From Pseudomonas sp. Ga0074129 (lineage in GTDB: Bacteria; Pseudomonadota; Gammaproteobacteria; Pseudomonadales; Pseudomonadaceae), in assembly GCA_001465025.1 (NCBI GenBank), contig LNDO01000088.1:36955-100954 (forward strand): a DNA stretch of 64,000 nt, given 5' to 3'. A program made the translations under genes and the position numbers. Of the stretch, positions 9,032 through 18,348 are shown piece by piece. Positions within the stretch are counted from its first letter, which is position 1. Every line of letters begins with the position of its first letter. The notes under the pieces are model-generated. The model was not told where the DNA came from. It made no database searches and worked only from the letters and a program-made list of their open reading frames with translations.

Positions 9032-10282
9032 TTAGGTGGATAAAGCCACCGACGAGGAGCACAAGCGCTCATCCAGCAGACGCATGCCCTCTTGATAGAG
9101 GCTGTTGCTGCGCTCCAGTTCGCCCATCTGCGCCAGCAGCCGGGCCAGCTCAGCACAGGTTTCCGGGTGGCGCTGAACGCTCAAACTGCTCTCAAGATAA
9201 GTGCGCGCCTTGCCCCACAGCTGATTGTGCATGCACAGCCGACCCAGGGTCAGCAGCAAGCTGGCATCTTGGGGATGTTGCTTGAGCCAGCCCTCGGCCA
9301 CCTGCAATTGTCGCCCCGCATCACGCCCGTGCAGCAAACCGTAGAGGCGCACCAAGGCAACGTCGTAACTCTGTTTCAGGGCGTTTTGCAGCAGCGTTTG
9401 CGCTTCGTCTTCAGCACCCAGATGGCGCAATTGCTCGGCATACACCGCCAGCAAATCCGGCTCACGATGCTGGGCTGCGCTCATGGTCTGCCAGGCTTGA
9501 TGCAAGGCCGCCAGCGCCGCGGGCTTATCGCCGTCGACAACCTGACCTGCCTGCTGCAAGCGACCACGCCAGGCTTGACGCTCAAGCTCGGCCAGCTCGG
9601 CATTGCCCAAGGCTTTTTCCTTGCGCAGATCCGGCAGCAAGCCCAGCAGGGCCGACCAATTGGCCGACTGCAAGTACAACTGCTGCAGTTGACGTAACAC
9701 CAGATGATGATGCGGATGACGTTCGCGCATGGCCTGCAGGGTTTCCAGCGCGGCTTCGGTCTGGCCGCGCGCCACTTGCAGTTCGGCATGCTGCAGGGCA
9801 ATCGCCAACTCCGCCTGCGGTTGCTTGTTCAGCGCCTGTTCAAGCAGGTTGTCGCTGGTCTCGTGCTGGCCCAACTGGTTGGCTGCGCGCGCGGCACCCA
9901 GGTAGTAGCTCAATGGCTGCGGCGCATCGGCAGCAGCGCGTTGAAGATGACGCAGCGCTCGCGCCCAACGGCCTTCAGCCAGATCAAGAAGACCTTGCTC
10001 GCTGGCCAGGCGCACTCGACGGCGGCTGTGCAACCGCGACCAGGGGTTGATAAACCTACCAGACGTGACCAGCAGCCTGATGCTCAGTCGCAGCAAATAC
10101 AGCAGCAGCCATATCAGCAGCACCAGCACCACGAAAGCCCAGAGGCTGGACTCATAGCGAAAGCCTTGAAAGGCAATCAGCACATAACCTTTGTGCTCGG
10201 CCAGCGGCAGCCCGAACAGCAGCAGGCTGGCCGCGCCGGCAACCAGCGCCAAAACCAACACCAGCCAGTAGACACGCTTCAT
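9032..10282 (-). CDS. hemY: HemY, haem biosynthesis-associated TPR protein
   Basis: A 416-residue inner-membrane protein. Two N-terminal transmembrane helices (about 4-24 and 45-68) precede TPR-like helical repeats, for example LLDLAEGRWARALRHLQRAA and LLLTLGRLCMHNQLWGKARTYL. Its ATG overlaps the hemX stop as ATGA, so translation is coupled. HemY is the last member of the hemC-hemD-hemX-hemY set in gammaproteobacteria. It is thought to help organise late porphyrin steps and is distinct from Bacillus protoporphyrinogen oxidase HemY. Confidence 0.92.
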   Translation of the reverse strand: MKRVYWLVLVLALVAGAASLLLFGLPLAEHKGYVLIAFQGFRYESSLWAFVVLVLLIWLLLYLLRLSIRLLVTSGRFINPWSRLHSRRRVRLASEQGLLDLAEGRWARALRHLQRAAADAPQPLSYYLGAARAANQLGQHETSDNLLEQALNKQPQAELAIALQHAELQVARGQTEAALETLQAMRERHPHHHLVLRQLQQLYLQSANWSALLGLLPDLRKEKALGNAELAELERQAWRGRLQQAGQVVDGDKPAALAALHQAWQTMSAAQHREPDLLAVYAEQLRHLGAEDEAQTLLQNALKQSYDVALVRLYGLLHGRDAGRQLQVAEGWLKQHPQDASLLLTLGRLCMHNQLWGKARTYLESSLSVQRHPETCAELARLLAQMGELERSNSLYQEGMRLLDERLCSSSVALST

Positions 10283-11466
10283 TGCGGAGCCTCCTGCAGG
10301 TGCGCTTCGATATCATCCGTCGGTGCATCCAACACTGGCGTCGGCTGCTGATTGCGCGCTGATTGCTTGGCCTGAAGGTAAGCCTGCACGGCATTCAGCG
10401 CCGGGCTTAAATCAGGCGGCGTGACCTCAATCGGCCGGGCGCTCAGCTCAACAAGGGCGGCACGCAGGCTGCGGCTGGCAGGGTTGTCCACGTCAAAGTG
10501 GGCATCCAGCACCTCGGTCGCCTGTTGCAAGGCTTGCTTAAACACCGCCGCCTCACCGTGCAGTGCGCCCCATTGGGCTTGCTCCAACGCCAGGCTGAGC
10601 GCCAGACGCACCTGAGTCAGGCTTTGCCCGGCGAGCAGCGGTCGAATGTTTTGGTCCGCGTTGAAATCGATACGGAAGTATTCCGACAGGGTCTGCAGGG
10701 CACGCTGCCACCATTGCGGTTGCGCCGCCGCCTCGTTGGCCAGTTCGCTAAGCACGCCGCCCTCGCCCGTGAAGGTGGGCGTCAGGGCATTCAACTGCAC
10801 CACTTGGCCGCGTAACGCCGCCAGTTGCAGGAACAAGCCGGTGCGATCCGGGTTATCGGTCGAACGCAAGGCCTGCAGGCTCTTGGCCAGTTGCTCACGG
10901 GCGGCAAAAGCGGCTGGGTCATCCTGTTCATGGAGGATTTCATCAGCGGCCTGCACCAGCGCAGTGGCGCTGCTGATGTCTTGCAGCGCCGACAGACGCA
11001 GGCTGGCCAGACGCAGCAAATGCTCAGCCTCGGCCAGACGCCAGTCCTGGCGACTGGCACCCAGCACGGTTTCCAGACGCTGATTAAGCAGCTGCTGATC
11101 GCCCTGCAACTGCGCCAGCAAACGCCGCCGTGTTTCCAGCTCCTCTACGCTGGGCAGTTGATCAAGCCGTGTATCCAGCGTTTGCCCCACTTGGGCCAGG
11201 CGCTGGGCGTCACGTTGAGCATCCTGCAGTAACAACTGCTGTTGCTGGCTGCGCGCTTCCAGCGCCTGCATCTGCAAAAGCCCCCAACCGCCCGCTCCGG
11301 CACCAGCAGCAGCGACCAACAAGGCCAACAGCGCCAGACCATTACCGCGCGCAGGCGGTTGGCCTACAGCGGCGGCCGGTTGGCTGGCGGTAGACGGCGC
11401 GTCAGCAGCCATAACGGGTGCAGGGGCGTTCAGGTCTTGGTCTTTCGGGGTGGTTGCTTCGCTCAC
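10279..11466 (-). CDS. hemX: HemX, uroporphyrinogen-III C-methyltransferase-like membrane protein
   Basis: A 395-residue protein with a disordered N-terminus, one transmembrane helix (GLALLALLVAAAGAGAGGW, about 43-61) and a long coiled-coil/helical periplasmic part. This is the HemX architecture. Despite its database name it lacks the SAM-dependent methyltransferase fold, so enzymatic activity is doubtful. I chose GTG 11466 because homologues begin near VSEATT and it lies 16 bases after the hemD stop; the frame to 11568 overlaps hemD. It is coupled to hemY by an ATGA overlap. Confidence 0.9.
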   Translation of the reverse strand: MSEATTPKDQDLNAPAPVMAADAPSTASQPAAAVGQPPARGNGLALLALLVAAAGAGAGGWGLLQMQALEARSQQQQLLLQDAQRDAQRLAQVGQTLDTRLDQLPSVEELETRRRLLAQLQGDQQLLNQRLETVLGASRQDWRLAEAEHLLRLASLRLSALQDISSATALVQAADEILHEQDDPAAFAAREQLAKSLQALRSTDNPDRTGLFLQLAALRGQVVQLNALTPTFTGEGGVLSELANEAAAQPQWWQRALQTLSEYFRIDFNADQNIRPLLAGQSLTQVRLALSLALEQAQWGALHGEAAVFKQALQQATEVLDAHFDVDNPASRSLRAALVELSARPIEVTPPDLSPALNAVQAYLQAKQSARNQQPTPVLDAPTDDIEAHLQEAPQ

Positions 11467-11482
11467 GTATCCATCCTTTGCG

Positions 11483-12256
11483 TCAGAGATCGGCCGCAGG
11501 TTGCGCCTGCAACACTGCCAGCAATGCCGCGGCGCTCGCACCACGACAATCGACAACACTATGGGCACCCGCCGCGCGGGCCAGTTCGGCTACACGCGGG
11601 CTGGGTACAAACAAGGGTAACTGGGCCAGTTCGTCCCAGGCCTCACCGGCCAGTTCGCGCAAATGCACAAAACCTTGCCCACTGCTGACCACCAGGGCGT
11701 TCAGGCGTTCAGCACGAACACGTTGGATCAGCGTGGCAGGCGGGTAAACGGGCAGCACCCGACGATACAGTGGCAGATAGTCCACCTCTGCGCCTTGGCC
11801 GCGCAAGCGCTCAGCGAGTAACTCTCGGCCACCCTCGCCGCGCCCGATTAATACCTTGGGGATTTTGCACGCAGCCATGGCCTGTTGCAGGCGCGGCAGC
11901 GCCAGCAAGGCTTCGCTGTCATCGGCCTGTTCGGGGTAATGCACGTTCGCGTGCTGGTGCAACAAAATCTGCGCAGTGGCGGCTCCCACACTGAACCAGG
12001 GCTGCTCGGCAGGTACACGGATCTGGCTGTGCGCCAGGCGTTCGAGCAATAAGCGGGCCGCCGGCTTGCTGACCACGATCAACGCGTTGTACTCGGCCAA
12101 CGCCGCCAATTGCGCGCGCTGCTCAGCCCGCTCAGCCAGCGGTTCAATGGCCAGTAGGGGTAGGCTGCTGCTGTAAATACCGTGCTGCGCCAACGTGGCA
12201 ACCAACGCGGTCGACTCCTGAGCCGGCCGGGTCAGCAGCACACGCCATGGGCTCAC
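11483..12256 (-). CDS. hemD: Uroporphyrinogen-III synthase
   Basis: A 257-residue protein of the HemD family. It shows the typical N-terminal [12 protein letters not shown] and the second-domain motif [20 protein letters not shown]. It inverts ring D and closes hydroxymethylbilane to uroporphyrinogen III in the cytosol. The start is GTG at 12256, overlapping the hemC stop as GTGA, so hemC and hemD are translationally coupled. HemD is poorly conserved in general, but length and context make the call firm. Confidence 0.92.
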   Translation of the reverse strand: MSPWRVLLTRPAQESTALVATLAQHGIYSSSLPLLAIEPLAERAEQRAQLAALAEYNALIVVSKPAARLLLERLAHSQIRVPAEQPWFSVGAATAQILLHQHANVHYPEQADDSEALLALPRLQQAMAACKIPKVLIGRGEGGRELLAERLRGQGAEVDYLPLYRRVLPVYPPATLIQRVRAERLNALVVSSGQGFVHLRELAGEAWDELAQLPLFVPSPRVAELARAAGAHSVVDCRGASAAALLAVLQAQPAADL

Positions 12257-13191
12257 TCGGCAGCGGCCTCGCCGTACACCGCTTGCAGAATGCCCGCGGC
12301 ACCTTGGGCCAGCAGCGCTTCGGCCACTTGCACGCCCAATTGCTCGGCCTCGGCACTGCTGCCGCGCAGTTCAGCACGTAACAATTGCGAACCATCGGGT
12401 TGGCCGACCAGCCCGCGCAGCCACAGCTGCTCACCCTCGAGCAGCGCATAGCAGGCAATCGGCACCTGGCAGCCACCATTGAGGTGCTTGTTCAAGGCGC
12501 GCTCGGCAGTGACGCGCAAGGCCGTTTCGCGGTGATGCAGAGGGGCCAGCAGGGCGTGAATCTCGCTGTCGGCCGTACGGCATTCGATACCGACCGCGCC
12601 CTGCCCACCGGCAGGCAGACTGTCTTCAGCACTGATCGAGCTGCGAATGCGGTCGGCAAAGCCCAGACGAATCAGGCCCGCCGCGGCAAGGATAATGGCG
12701 TCGTACTCGCCGGCGTCCAGCTTGGCCAGACGGGTGTTGACGTTGCCGCGCAAGAACTGGATTTTCAGATCCGGCCGGCGCGCCAGCAACTGAGCCTGAC
12801 GGCGCAGGCTGGAGGTGCCGACCACACTGCCCGCAGGCAAGGCGTCGAGGCTGGCATAGGTGTTGGAGACAAAGGCATCGCGCGGGTCTTCACGCTCGCA
12901 AATGCAGTACAAGCCCAGACCTTCGGGAAAATCCATCGGCACGTCTTTCATCGAATGCACGGCGATGTCGGCCTGATTTTCCAGCAGCGCGGTTTCCAGC
13001 TCTTTGACGAACAGCCCCTTGCCGCCGATCTTCGCCAGCGGCGCATCCAGCAGCTTATCGCCACGGCTAACCATGGGCACCAGGCTGACCTTAAGGTCAG
13101 GGTGCGCCTGCTCCAGACGGGCTTTAACGTGTTCGGCCTGCCACAGGGCTAAGGCACTTTTACGGGTGGCAATGCGAATTTCGCGAGACAT
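12253..13191 (-). CDS. hemC: Hydroxymethylbilane synthase (porphobilinogen deaminase)
   Basis: A 312-residue protein, the normal HemC length. Landmarks are [50 protein letters not shown], and [15 protein letters not shown], whose Cys carries the dipyrromethane cofactor. It polymerises four porphobilinogens into hydroxymethylbilane and heads the hemCDXY operon. ATG 13191 precedes the conserved [12 protein letters not shown]; an upstream in-frame start at 13230 is not supported by homology. Confidence 0.96.
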   Translation of the reverse strand: MSREIRIATRKSALALWQAEHVKARLEQAHPDLKVSLVPMVSRGDKLLDAPLAKIGGKGLFVKELETALLENQADIAVHSMKDVPMDFPEGLGLYCICEREDPRDAFVSNTYASLDALPAGSVVGTSSLRRQAQLLARRPDLKIQFLRGNVNTRLAKLDAGEYDAIILAAAGLIRLGFADRIRSSISAEDSLPAGGQGAVGIECRTADSEIHALLAPLHHRETALRVTAERALNKHLNGGCQVPIACYALLEGEQLWLRGLVGQPDGSQLLRAELRGSSAEAEQLGVQVAEALLAQGAAGILQAVYGEAAAE

Positions 13192-13284
13192 GGGCAATTC
13201 CAGAAAACGGACTGCCGGGGATGATAGCAAGAAGTGACAAGCTGCAAGCTAATCAGGCGAGGTCGCGCGCGGCGACAATCAAGC

Positions 13285-13326
13285 CCCTAGCGCTGGCGAC
13301 GGCTAGGGACTTGTAGCCTGCGCTAC
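13285..13326 (-). terminator. Hairpins at the 3' end of algR (candidate terminator)
   Basis: Two inverted repeats lie between algR and hemC. CCCTAGC (13285-13291) pairs with GCTAGGG (13302-13308), and GTAGC (13313-13317) pairs with GCTAC (13322-13326), the latter overlapping the algR stop. No strong T-run follows on the minus strand, so this may be a weak terminator or only an RNA 3' stabiliser before hemC. Confidence 0.4.
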
Positions 13327-14069
13327 AGGTTATTCATCAGCTTGCGCACCCCGGCGACATGCCGACGGCTGACGATCAGCGCTTCCTCGTGCATGCCCTT
13401 GAGGTAGAGCTGAAAATGCCCAAGCGGTGTGCGCTGCAGCCGCTCGATGCGCTCACGGGCCACCAGTGCATTGCGGTGAATACGCACAAAGCGATCGCCA
13501 AATTCATCTTCCAGCGCCTTCAGTGGCTCATCCAGCAGCACCTCGCCGCCGGTGTGGCGCAAAGTCACGTATTTGTGGTCGGCGATGAAGTAGATCACCT
13601 GATCCAGCGGAATCAGTTCAATACCTTTGCGCGTGCGAGCACTGATGTGGCTGCGCGGGCCGCCACTGCTGTCCGCGGCGGGACGGGTCAAGGCGGCCAA
13701 TTGCACGCGGTTAGGCCGCTCGGCTTTTTTCAGCGCTTCGCTCAGGCTTTCTGCACGCACCGGTTTGACCAGATAACCGACAGCACTGACCTGAAAAGCT
13801 TCCAGGGCAAACTCATCATGCGCGGTGCAAAAAATCACTGCCGGCGGCGCTTCGCGCTCACACAGTTTGGCCGCCACTTGCAGCCCGTCCAGGCCGGGCA
13901 TGCGGATATCCAGCAGCACCACATCTGGCTTCAGGCTGTCGATCAGGCTCAATGCCTCTTCGCCATTGCTTGCCGCCGGCTCCAGCACACGATAGCCCTC
14001 GAGTTCGCCCACCATGCGGCTCAGGCGCTCACGGGCCAAGGGTTCATCATCGACAATCAGGACATTCAT
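13323..14069 (-). CDS. algR: AlgR, LytTR-type response regulator
   Basis: A 248-residue response regulator. The receiver domain (about 1-120) starts MNVLIVDDEPLARERL and has the phosphoacceptor Asp54 in LLDIRMPG. The C-terminal LytTR DNA-binding domain (about 145-245) includes IYFIADHKYVTLRH and FVRIHRNALVARERIERL. AlgR controls alginate, type IV pili (fimU operon), rhamnolipid and other virulence genes in P. aeruginosa. ATG 14069 overlaps the algZ stop as ATGA, so sensor and regulator are coupled. Confidence 0.96.
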   Translation of the reverse strand: MNVLIVDDEPLARERLSRMVGELEGYRVLEPAASNGEEALSLIDSLKPDVVLLDIRMPGLDGLQVAAKLCEREAPPAVIFCTAHDEFALEAFQVSAVGYLVKPVRAESLSEALKKAERPNRVQLAALTRPAADSSGGPRSHISARTRKGIELIPLDQVIYFIADHKYVTLRHTGGEVLLDEPLKALEDEFGDRFVRIHRNALVARERIERLQRTPLGHFQLYLKGMHEEALIVSRRHVAGVRKLMNNL

Positions 14070-15148
14070 AATGCACGGGCTTCCTGCTTGGGTCTGGCAC
14101 AAGGATAGCGTAGACGCGTGAAGTGACGTCCGTCATGACGCTCTACGCTGAGACTGGCCTGTGGACCGAAAAGTGCCACCAGCCGCGCATCAATATTGGT
14201 CAAGCCTTGATGCGTGCCGCGCGATGGCGGCTGCTCACCGAGTTGTTCGTATGGATTGCTCACACACAACTGGAACACCCCCTCGTGATAACTCGCTTCG
14301 ACCTGTACCAAGCCACCCTCGATACGCGGTTGAATACCGTAGATCAAGGCGTTTTCCAGTAAGGGCTGCAGCGTCAGTTGTGGAATCGGTAGATCATCCG
14401 GTACATCGACAATCTCCCATTGCAACTGTAGACGCTCGCCAAGCCGATAGCGCTCAATCGATAAATATCGTTGCGCCAATTCCAATTCCTCGCGCCAGGG
14501 CACCAAGCTGCCGGGCTTGGCCAGGCTAGCGCGAAACAAGTCAGAAAGATCCAACACCGCTTGCTCGGCTTTATATGGATCAATCACCACCAGACTGGCA
14601 ATACTGTTCAGGCTGTTAAACAGAAAATGTGGGCGGATGCGCGCTTGCAGCGACTCAATCCGCGCCCGCAATTCAGCCTGCTCCTGCTTGCGCCATTGGC
14701 TTTGCAGGTAAAAATAGCGCAGCAGCAGCGCCGACATGATCAGGCTGATCAAGCCATGGCGCAGGTACAGATTGACCTCACCCGTACGCGGCAGTGGCCC
14801 GCCCAGCTCGTAGTAATCGGCCACTGCCGTGCACAACAAGCTCAGCGCAACCACAATCGCACAACACAACGCCCCCGCCGTCGCCGCGGCCATGCGCGCC
14901 ATCAGGGGGCGCAAGCGGCACAACACCGCCGCCGAGAGCAGCACAATCCATTGCACAAACAGCGACGTCAGGGCCAAACGCACCCAGTCAAAGCCCGGCA
15001 ACATCGGCTCAGACAAAACCAGCACCAGCACCAGCAACTCGGCCAGCAGCACCATGCTCAGCAGCGCTTCAGGCTGGCACAGTTCCGGGACGAAGAAATC
15101 ATCAACCGGCTCGGGTTGTTTTTCTGACAGCAGGCTTTTTATGTTCAT
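14066..15148 (-). CDS. algZ: AlgZ/FimS, LytS-type sensor histidine kinase
   Basis: A 360-residue membrane sensor. About four hydrophobic segments lie in residues 27-145, followed by a short coiled coil and a His_kinase domain. The phosphoacceptor His174 is in RIRPHFLFNSLNSIASL, the LytS/YehU-type H box. The C-terminal ATPase region includes LTLQPLLENALIYGIQP as N box. It is the partner kinase of AlgR. I chose ATG 15148 because homologues begin shortly before DDFFVPELCQPEALL. An in-frame start at 15292 would add a 48-residue stretch not expected in this family. Confidence 0.94.
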   Translation of the reverse strand: MNIKSLLSEKQPEPVDDFFVPELCQPEALLSMVLLAELLVLVLVLSEPMLPGFDWVRLALTSLFVQWIVLLSAAVLCRLRPLMARMAAATAGALCCAIVVALSLLCTAVADYYELGGPLPRTGEVNLYLRHGLISLIMSALLLRYFYLQSQWRKQEQAELRARIESLQARIRPHFLFNSLNSIASLVVIDPYKAEQAVLDLSDLFRASLAKPGSLVPWREELELAQRYLSIERYRLGERLQLQWEIVDVPDDLPIPQLTLQPLLENALIYGIQPRIEGGLVQVEASYHEGVFQLCVSNPYEQLGEQPPSRGTHQGLTNIDARLVALFGPQASLSVERHDGRHFTRLRYPCARPKQEARAL

Positions 15149-15400
15149 TGCCGCAGTTTCCGCGTGAGCCAGGCTGGCAGCAAGCCATGCCGAGGCGACC
15201 GGGCAAAATAAAGCGCTCAAATGCGCGCGCCGCAGCAAATGTGTGAACCGCACAACACTGCCCGCCGACAGATCGCTCGCGACAGCGCTCATGCAACGCG
15301 GCGAATTTACCGGCCAGCCTGTTATTATCCGCGCCTGATTCCGTCTTGCCGGCCGTCATACGCGGTCAGCCCGTTTTAGCGCACCAGCCGAGCGAAGCCC

Positions 15401-16795
15401 ATGAGCACTGAAAAAACCAACCAATCCTGGGGCGGCCGCTTCAGCGAGCCAGTCGACGCCTTTGTTGCCCGCTTTACCGCCTCCGTCGAATTCGACAAGC
15501 GCCTGTATCGCCACGACATCATGGGCTCCATCGCCCACGCCACCATGCTGGCCAAAGTGGGCGTACTGACCGACGCCGAACGCGACACGATCATCGACGG
15601 CCTGCAAACCATCCAGGGCGAAATCGAGGCCGGTCAGTTCGACTGGCGCGTCGATCTGGAAGACGTGCACATGAACATCGAAGCGCGCCTGACCGACCGC
15701 ATCGGCGTGACCGGCAAAAAACTGCACACCGGGCGCAGCCGCAATGACCAAGTGGCCACCGACATTCGCCTGTGGCTGCGCGACGAAATCGACCTGATCC
15801 TCGGCGAAATCACCCGCCTGCAGCAGGGTTTGCTGGAGCAGGCCGAACGTGAAGCCGCGACCATCATGCCCGGTTTCACCCACCTGCAAACCGCGCAACC
15901 GGTGACCTTCGGCCATCACCTGCTGGCCTGGTTTGAAATGCTCAGCCGCGACTACGAGCGCCTGGTCGATTGCCGCAAGCGCGCCAACCGCATGCCGCTC
16001 GGCAGCGCAGCACTGGCCGGCACCACCTACCCGATTCAGCGCAAGATCACCGCACAACTGCTGGGCTTTGACGCCGTGGGCGGCAACTCGCTGGACGGCG
16101 TATCGGATCGCGACTTCGCCATTGAATTCTGCGCCGCCGCCTCGATTGCGATGATGCACCTGTCGCGTTTCTCCGAAGAGCTGGTGCTGTGGACGTCTGC
16201 GCAGTTCCAGTTCATCGACCTGCCGGATCGCTTCTGCACCGGCAGCTCAATCATGCCGCAAAAGAAAAACCCAGACGTCCCCGAGCTGGTTCGCGGCAAA
16301 ACCGGCCGTGTATTCGGCGCCCTGATGGGCCTGCTGACCCTGATGAAAGGTCAGCCGCTGGCCTACAACAAGGACAACCAGGAAGACAAAGAGCCGCTGT
16401 TCGACGCCGCCGACACCCTGCGCGACTCGCTGCGCGCCTTTGCCGACATGATCCCGGCGATCAAACCCAAGCACGCCATCATGCGTGAAGCGGCGCTGCG
16501 TGGTTTCTCCACCGCCACCGACCTGGCCGATTATCTGGTGCGCAAAGGCCTGCCGTTCCGTGACTGCCACGAAATCGTCGGCCATGCCGTGAAATACGGC
16601 GTGCAGACCGGCAAAGACCTGGCCGAAATGAGCCTCGACGAACTGCGCCAGTTCAGCGACCAGATCAGCGACGACGTCTTCGCCGTGTTGACCCTGGAAG
16701 GCTCCGTGGGTGCCCGCGACCATATCGGCGGCACTGCACCGAATCAGGTGCGCGCGGCTGTGGTACGTGGCCGCGAGCTGCTTGCAGCACGCTGA
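15401..16795 (+). CDS. argH: Argininosuccinate lyase
   Basis: A 464-residue enzyme of the fumarase/aspartase superfamily. The signature [12 protein letters not shown] marks the mobile catalytic loop with its Ser. [20 protein letters not shown] and [20 protein letters not shown] are further conserved regions. It splits argininosuccinate into arginine and fumarate, the last step of arginine synthesis, as a cytosolic homotetramer. It is divergent from algZ, as in other Pseudomonas, with about 250 bases between them that must hold both promoters. Confidence 0.97.
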   Translation: MSTEKTNQSWGGRFSEPVDAFVARFTASVEFDKRLYRHDIMGSIAHATMLAKVGVLTDAERDTIIDGLQTIQGEIEAGQFDWRVDLEDVHMNIEARLTDRIGVTGKKLHTGRSRNDQVATDIRLWLRDEIDLILGEITRLQQGLLEQAEREAATIMPGFTHLQTAQPVTFGHHLLAWFEMLSRDYERLVDCRKRANRMPLGSAALAGTTYPIQRKITAQLLGFDAVGGNSLDGVSDRDFAIEFCAAASIAMMHLSRFSEELVLWTSAQFQFIDLPDRFCTGSSIMPQKKNPDVPELVRGKTGRVFGALMGLLTLMKGQPLAYNKDNQEDKEPLFDAADTLRDSLRAFADMIPAIKPKHAIMREAALRGFSTATDLADYLVRKGLPFRDCHEIVGHAVKYGVQTGKDLAEMSLDELRQFSDQISDDVFAVLTLEGSVGARDHIGGTAPNQVRAAVVRGRELLAAR

Positions 16796-16823
16796 TAGGC
16801 CAATGAGGGGAAAGGGACTTCCC

Positions 16824-17066
16824 ATGCTTGAACTCGTTGCGCGCGTTTTATTGTCCCTAGCTGGGGCTGTGGCAGAGTGGCTGCTGACTTATTTCTTTTA
16901 TGCCTGCGGCTGGCTGGTGCTGCGATTGCTGACCCTGGGTAACTATCCGCGCCTGCCATTGCATGTGTCCGATCCGATGAACCCACGCAGTAGCTGGGTC
17001 GCCGCCTTCGGTATTTTCTGTGTGGTCGGCATGCCGCTGACTGTTCTAGTTTTTCTCTACGGCTAA
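16824..17066 (+). CDS. Small two-helix membrane protein, unknown function
   Basis: An 80-residue protein with hydrophobic segments at about 5-35 (LLSLAGAVAEWLLTYFFYACGWLVL) and 60-78 (VAAFGIFCVVGMPLTVLVFL). I recognise no family. The purine-rich GGGGAAAGGG (16806-16815) upstream of ATG 16824 supports this start; an in-frame ATG at 16803 would give seven extra residues. It lies between argH and a GNAT gene, 7 bases before the latter, so the three may be cotranscribed. Confidence 0.7.
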   Translation: MLELVARVLLSLAGAVAEWLLTYFFYACGWLVLRLLTLGNYPRLPLHVSDPMNPRSSWVAAFGIFCVVGMPLTVLVFLYG

Positions 17067-17073
17067 GTACCCC

Positions 17074-17553
17074 ATGTCCCTACGAATTCGCCCCGCCACC
17101 GCCGCCGACGCCGCTCTGATCCTGCGCTTTATCACCGACCTGGCGATCTACGAGAAAGCCGAACACGAAGTGCAAACTGATATCGCCGGCATCGAAGCCA
17201 GCTTGTTCAGCCCCCAAAGCAGCGCGCAGGCGCTGATCTGTGAGCATGACGGCGCGCCCATTGGTTATGCCGTGTACTTCTTCAATTACTCGACCTGGCT
17301 GGGCAAAAACGGGCTGTACCTGGAAGACCTTTACATCACCCCGGAAAAACGTGGTGTGGGCGCGGGCAAAGCCCTGCTCAAACATTTGGCGCAACAGGCT
17401 GTCAGCCTGGGTTGCGGACGCTTCGAGTGGGCCGTGCTGGACTGGAACCAGCCCGCTATCGACTTTTACCAGTCCTTCGGTGCCAAGCCGCAGGATGAAT
17501 GGACCACCTACCGCCTGACCGGCCAAGCCCTGCTGGACTTTGCCCAAGGCTGA
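17074..17553 (+). CDS. GNAT family N-acetyltransferase
   Basis: A 159-residue GNAT protein. The core motif A is LYLEDLYITPEKRGVGAGKALL (Q/RxxGxG/A-type acetyl-CoA pyrophosphate loop, here RGVGAG) at about residues 83-105. WAVLDWNQPAIDFYQSFGAKPQDEW is the motif B region. The pattern is close to the diamine/spermidine-type acetyltransferases (SSAT-like), but the substrate is not certain. It follows the small membrane gene by 7 bases and is probably in the same transcript. Confidence 0.85.
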   Translation: MSLRIRPATAADAALILRFITDLAIYEKAEHEVQTDIAGIEASLFSPQSSAQALICEHDGAPIGYAVYFFNYSTWLGKNGLYLEDLYITPEKRGVGAGKALLKHLAQQAVSLGCGRFEWAVLDWNQPAIDFYQSFGAKPQDEWTTYRLTGQALLDFAQG

Positions 17554-17577
17554 AGCCGCATTTTTTAGGAGCCGCCC

Positions 17578-17844
17578 ATGAGCGAGCAAGAAGACGAAGA
17601 TTTCGCCCAGGACACCCTGTCCCAGGCCATCGAAAACCAGCTCGAAGCCGGCGAACCAGCCTTTGTTCAGTCCGTTCTGAACAAGCTGACCTTGGTGGGC
17701 TATGAGCGCGATGAAATCATCGAACTGATGGCCCTGGTACTGGCCGATGAGATCGATAGCATGCTGCGTGAAGATCGCTCCTTCGACCTGGCCCGTTATG
17801 AGCAAGGCTTGCGCGCCCTGCCGGAATTGCCGGCACAGGCGTAA
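17578..17844 (+). CDS. Conserved hypothetical acidic protein
   Basis: An 88-residue, acidic, predicted helical protein (N-terminus MSEQEDEDFAQDTLSQAIENQ). I recognise no domain. The start is supported by TAGGAGCC just upstream of ATG 17578. It is 24 bases after the GNAT gene and in the same orientation, with host-like codon use, so it is probably a real gene in that operon. Confidence 0.7.
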   Translation: MSEQEDEDFAQDTLSQAIENQLEAGEPAFVQSVLNKLTLVGYERDEIIELMALVLADEIDSMLREDRSFDLARYEQGLRALPELPAQA

Positions 17845-17942
17845 GCCGGTCGTAACGCCACGATTAAAAGACTCAACGAGCCAGCACGGGTCAGCGTCCG
17901 GCACTACACTGCATGCACCCATGACCACATGATGGAGTCACC

Positions 17943-18197
17943 ATGCACGCATTCAGCTCTGACCTGATCGACGAAATGGAAATCCTGGCCCTGTACAACC
18001 TGAGCAACCATCTGGAAGGGCTCAAAGTGCACAACAACGCATCGTTCAAGGCGCAAGGAGCGATTACCCGCCTCTTCGAAAAAGGCCTGATCAGCGAGCC
18101 TGATGGCGGTTACCTCACCAGCCTGGGCATTGATGCCGCCGAACACGCGCAAAGCCTGCTGACCATTCTTTCCACTCAAAGCGCCCTGCACACCTAA
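17943..18197 (+). CDS. TIGR02647 family protein
   Basis: An 84-residue protein of the TIGR02647 family, seen mainly in Pseudomonas and relatives. The motifs are SDLIDEMEILALYNLSNHLEGLKVH and DGGYLTSLGIDAAEHAQSLL. It looks like a small winged-helix-type fold, but no role is established. A GATGGAGTCACC leader gives a plausible ribosome site before ATG 17943. It is followed by a 150-base gap before cyaA. Confidence 0.85.
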   Translation: MHAFSSDLIDEMEILALYNLSNHLEGLKVHNNASFKAQGAITRLFEKGLISEPDGGYLTSLGIDAAEHAQSLLTILSTQSALHT

Positions 18198-18348
18198 GTC
18201 ACCGCTTCACGCTCACGCCCATTGATGCAGCCGCGGCACGCGCTGCATCACGGCGGCGGCCCGAGCAAACAGCCCTCAAGCCTGCCAAGCAGGTTCCAAG
18301 AATGAGGGCAGCTGATAGGCTTAGTAGGTCGCCCGCACGAGCACCAGC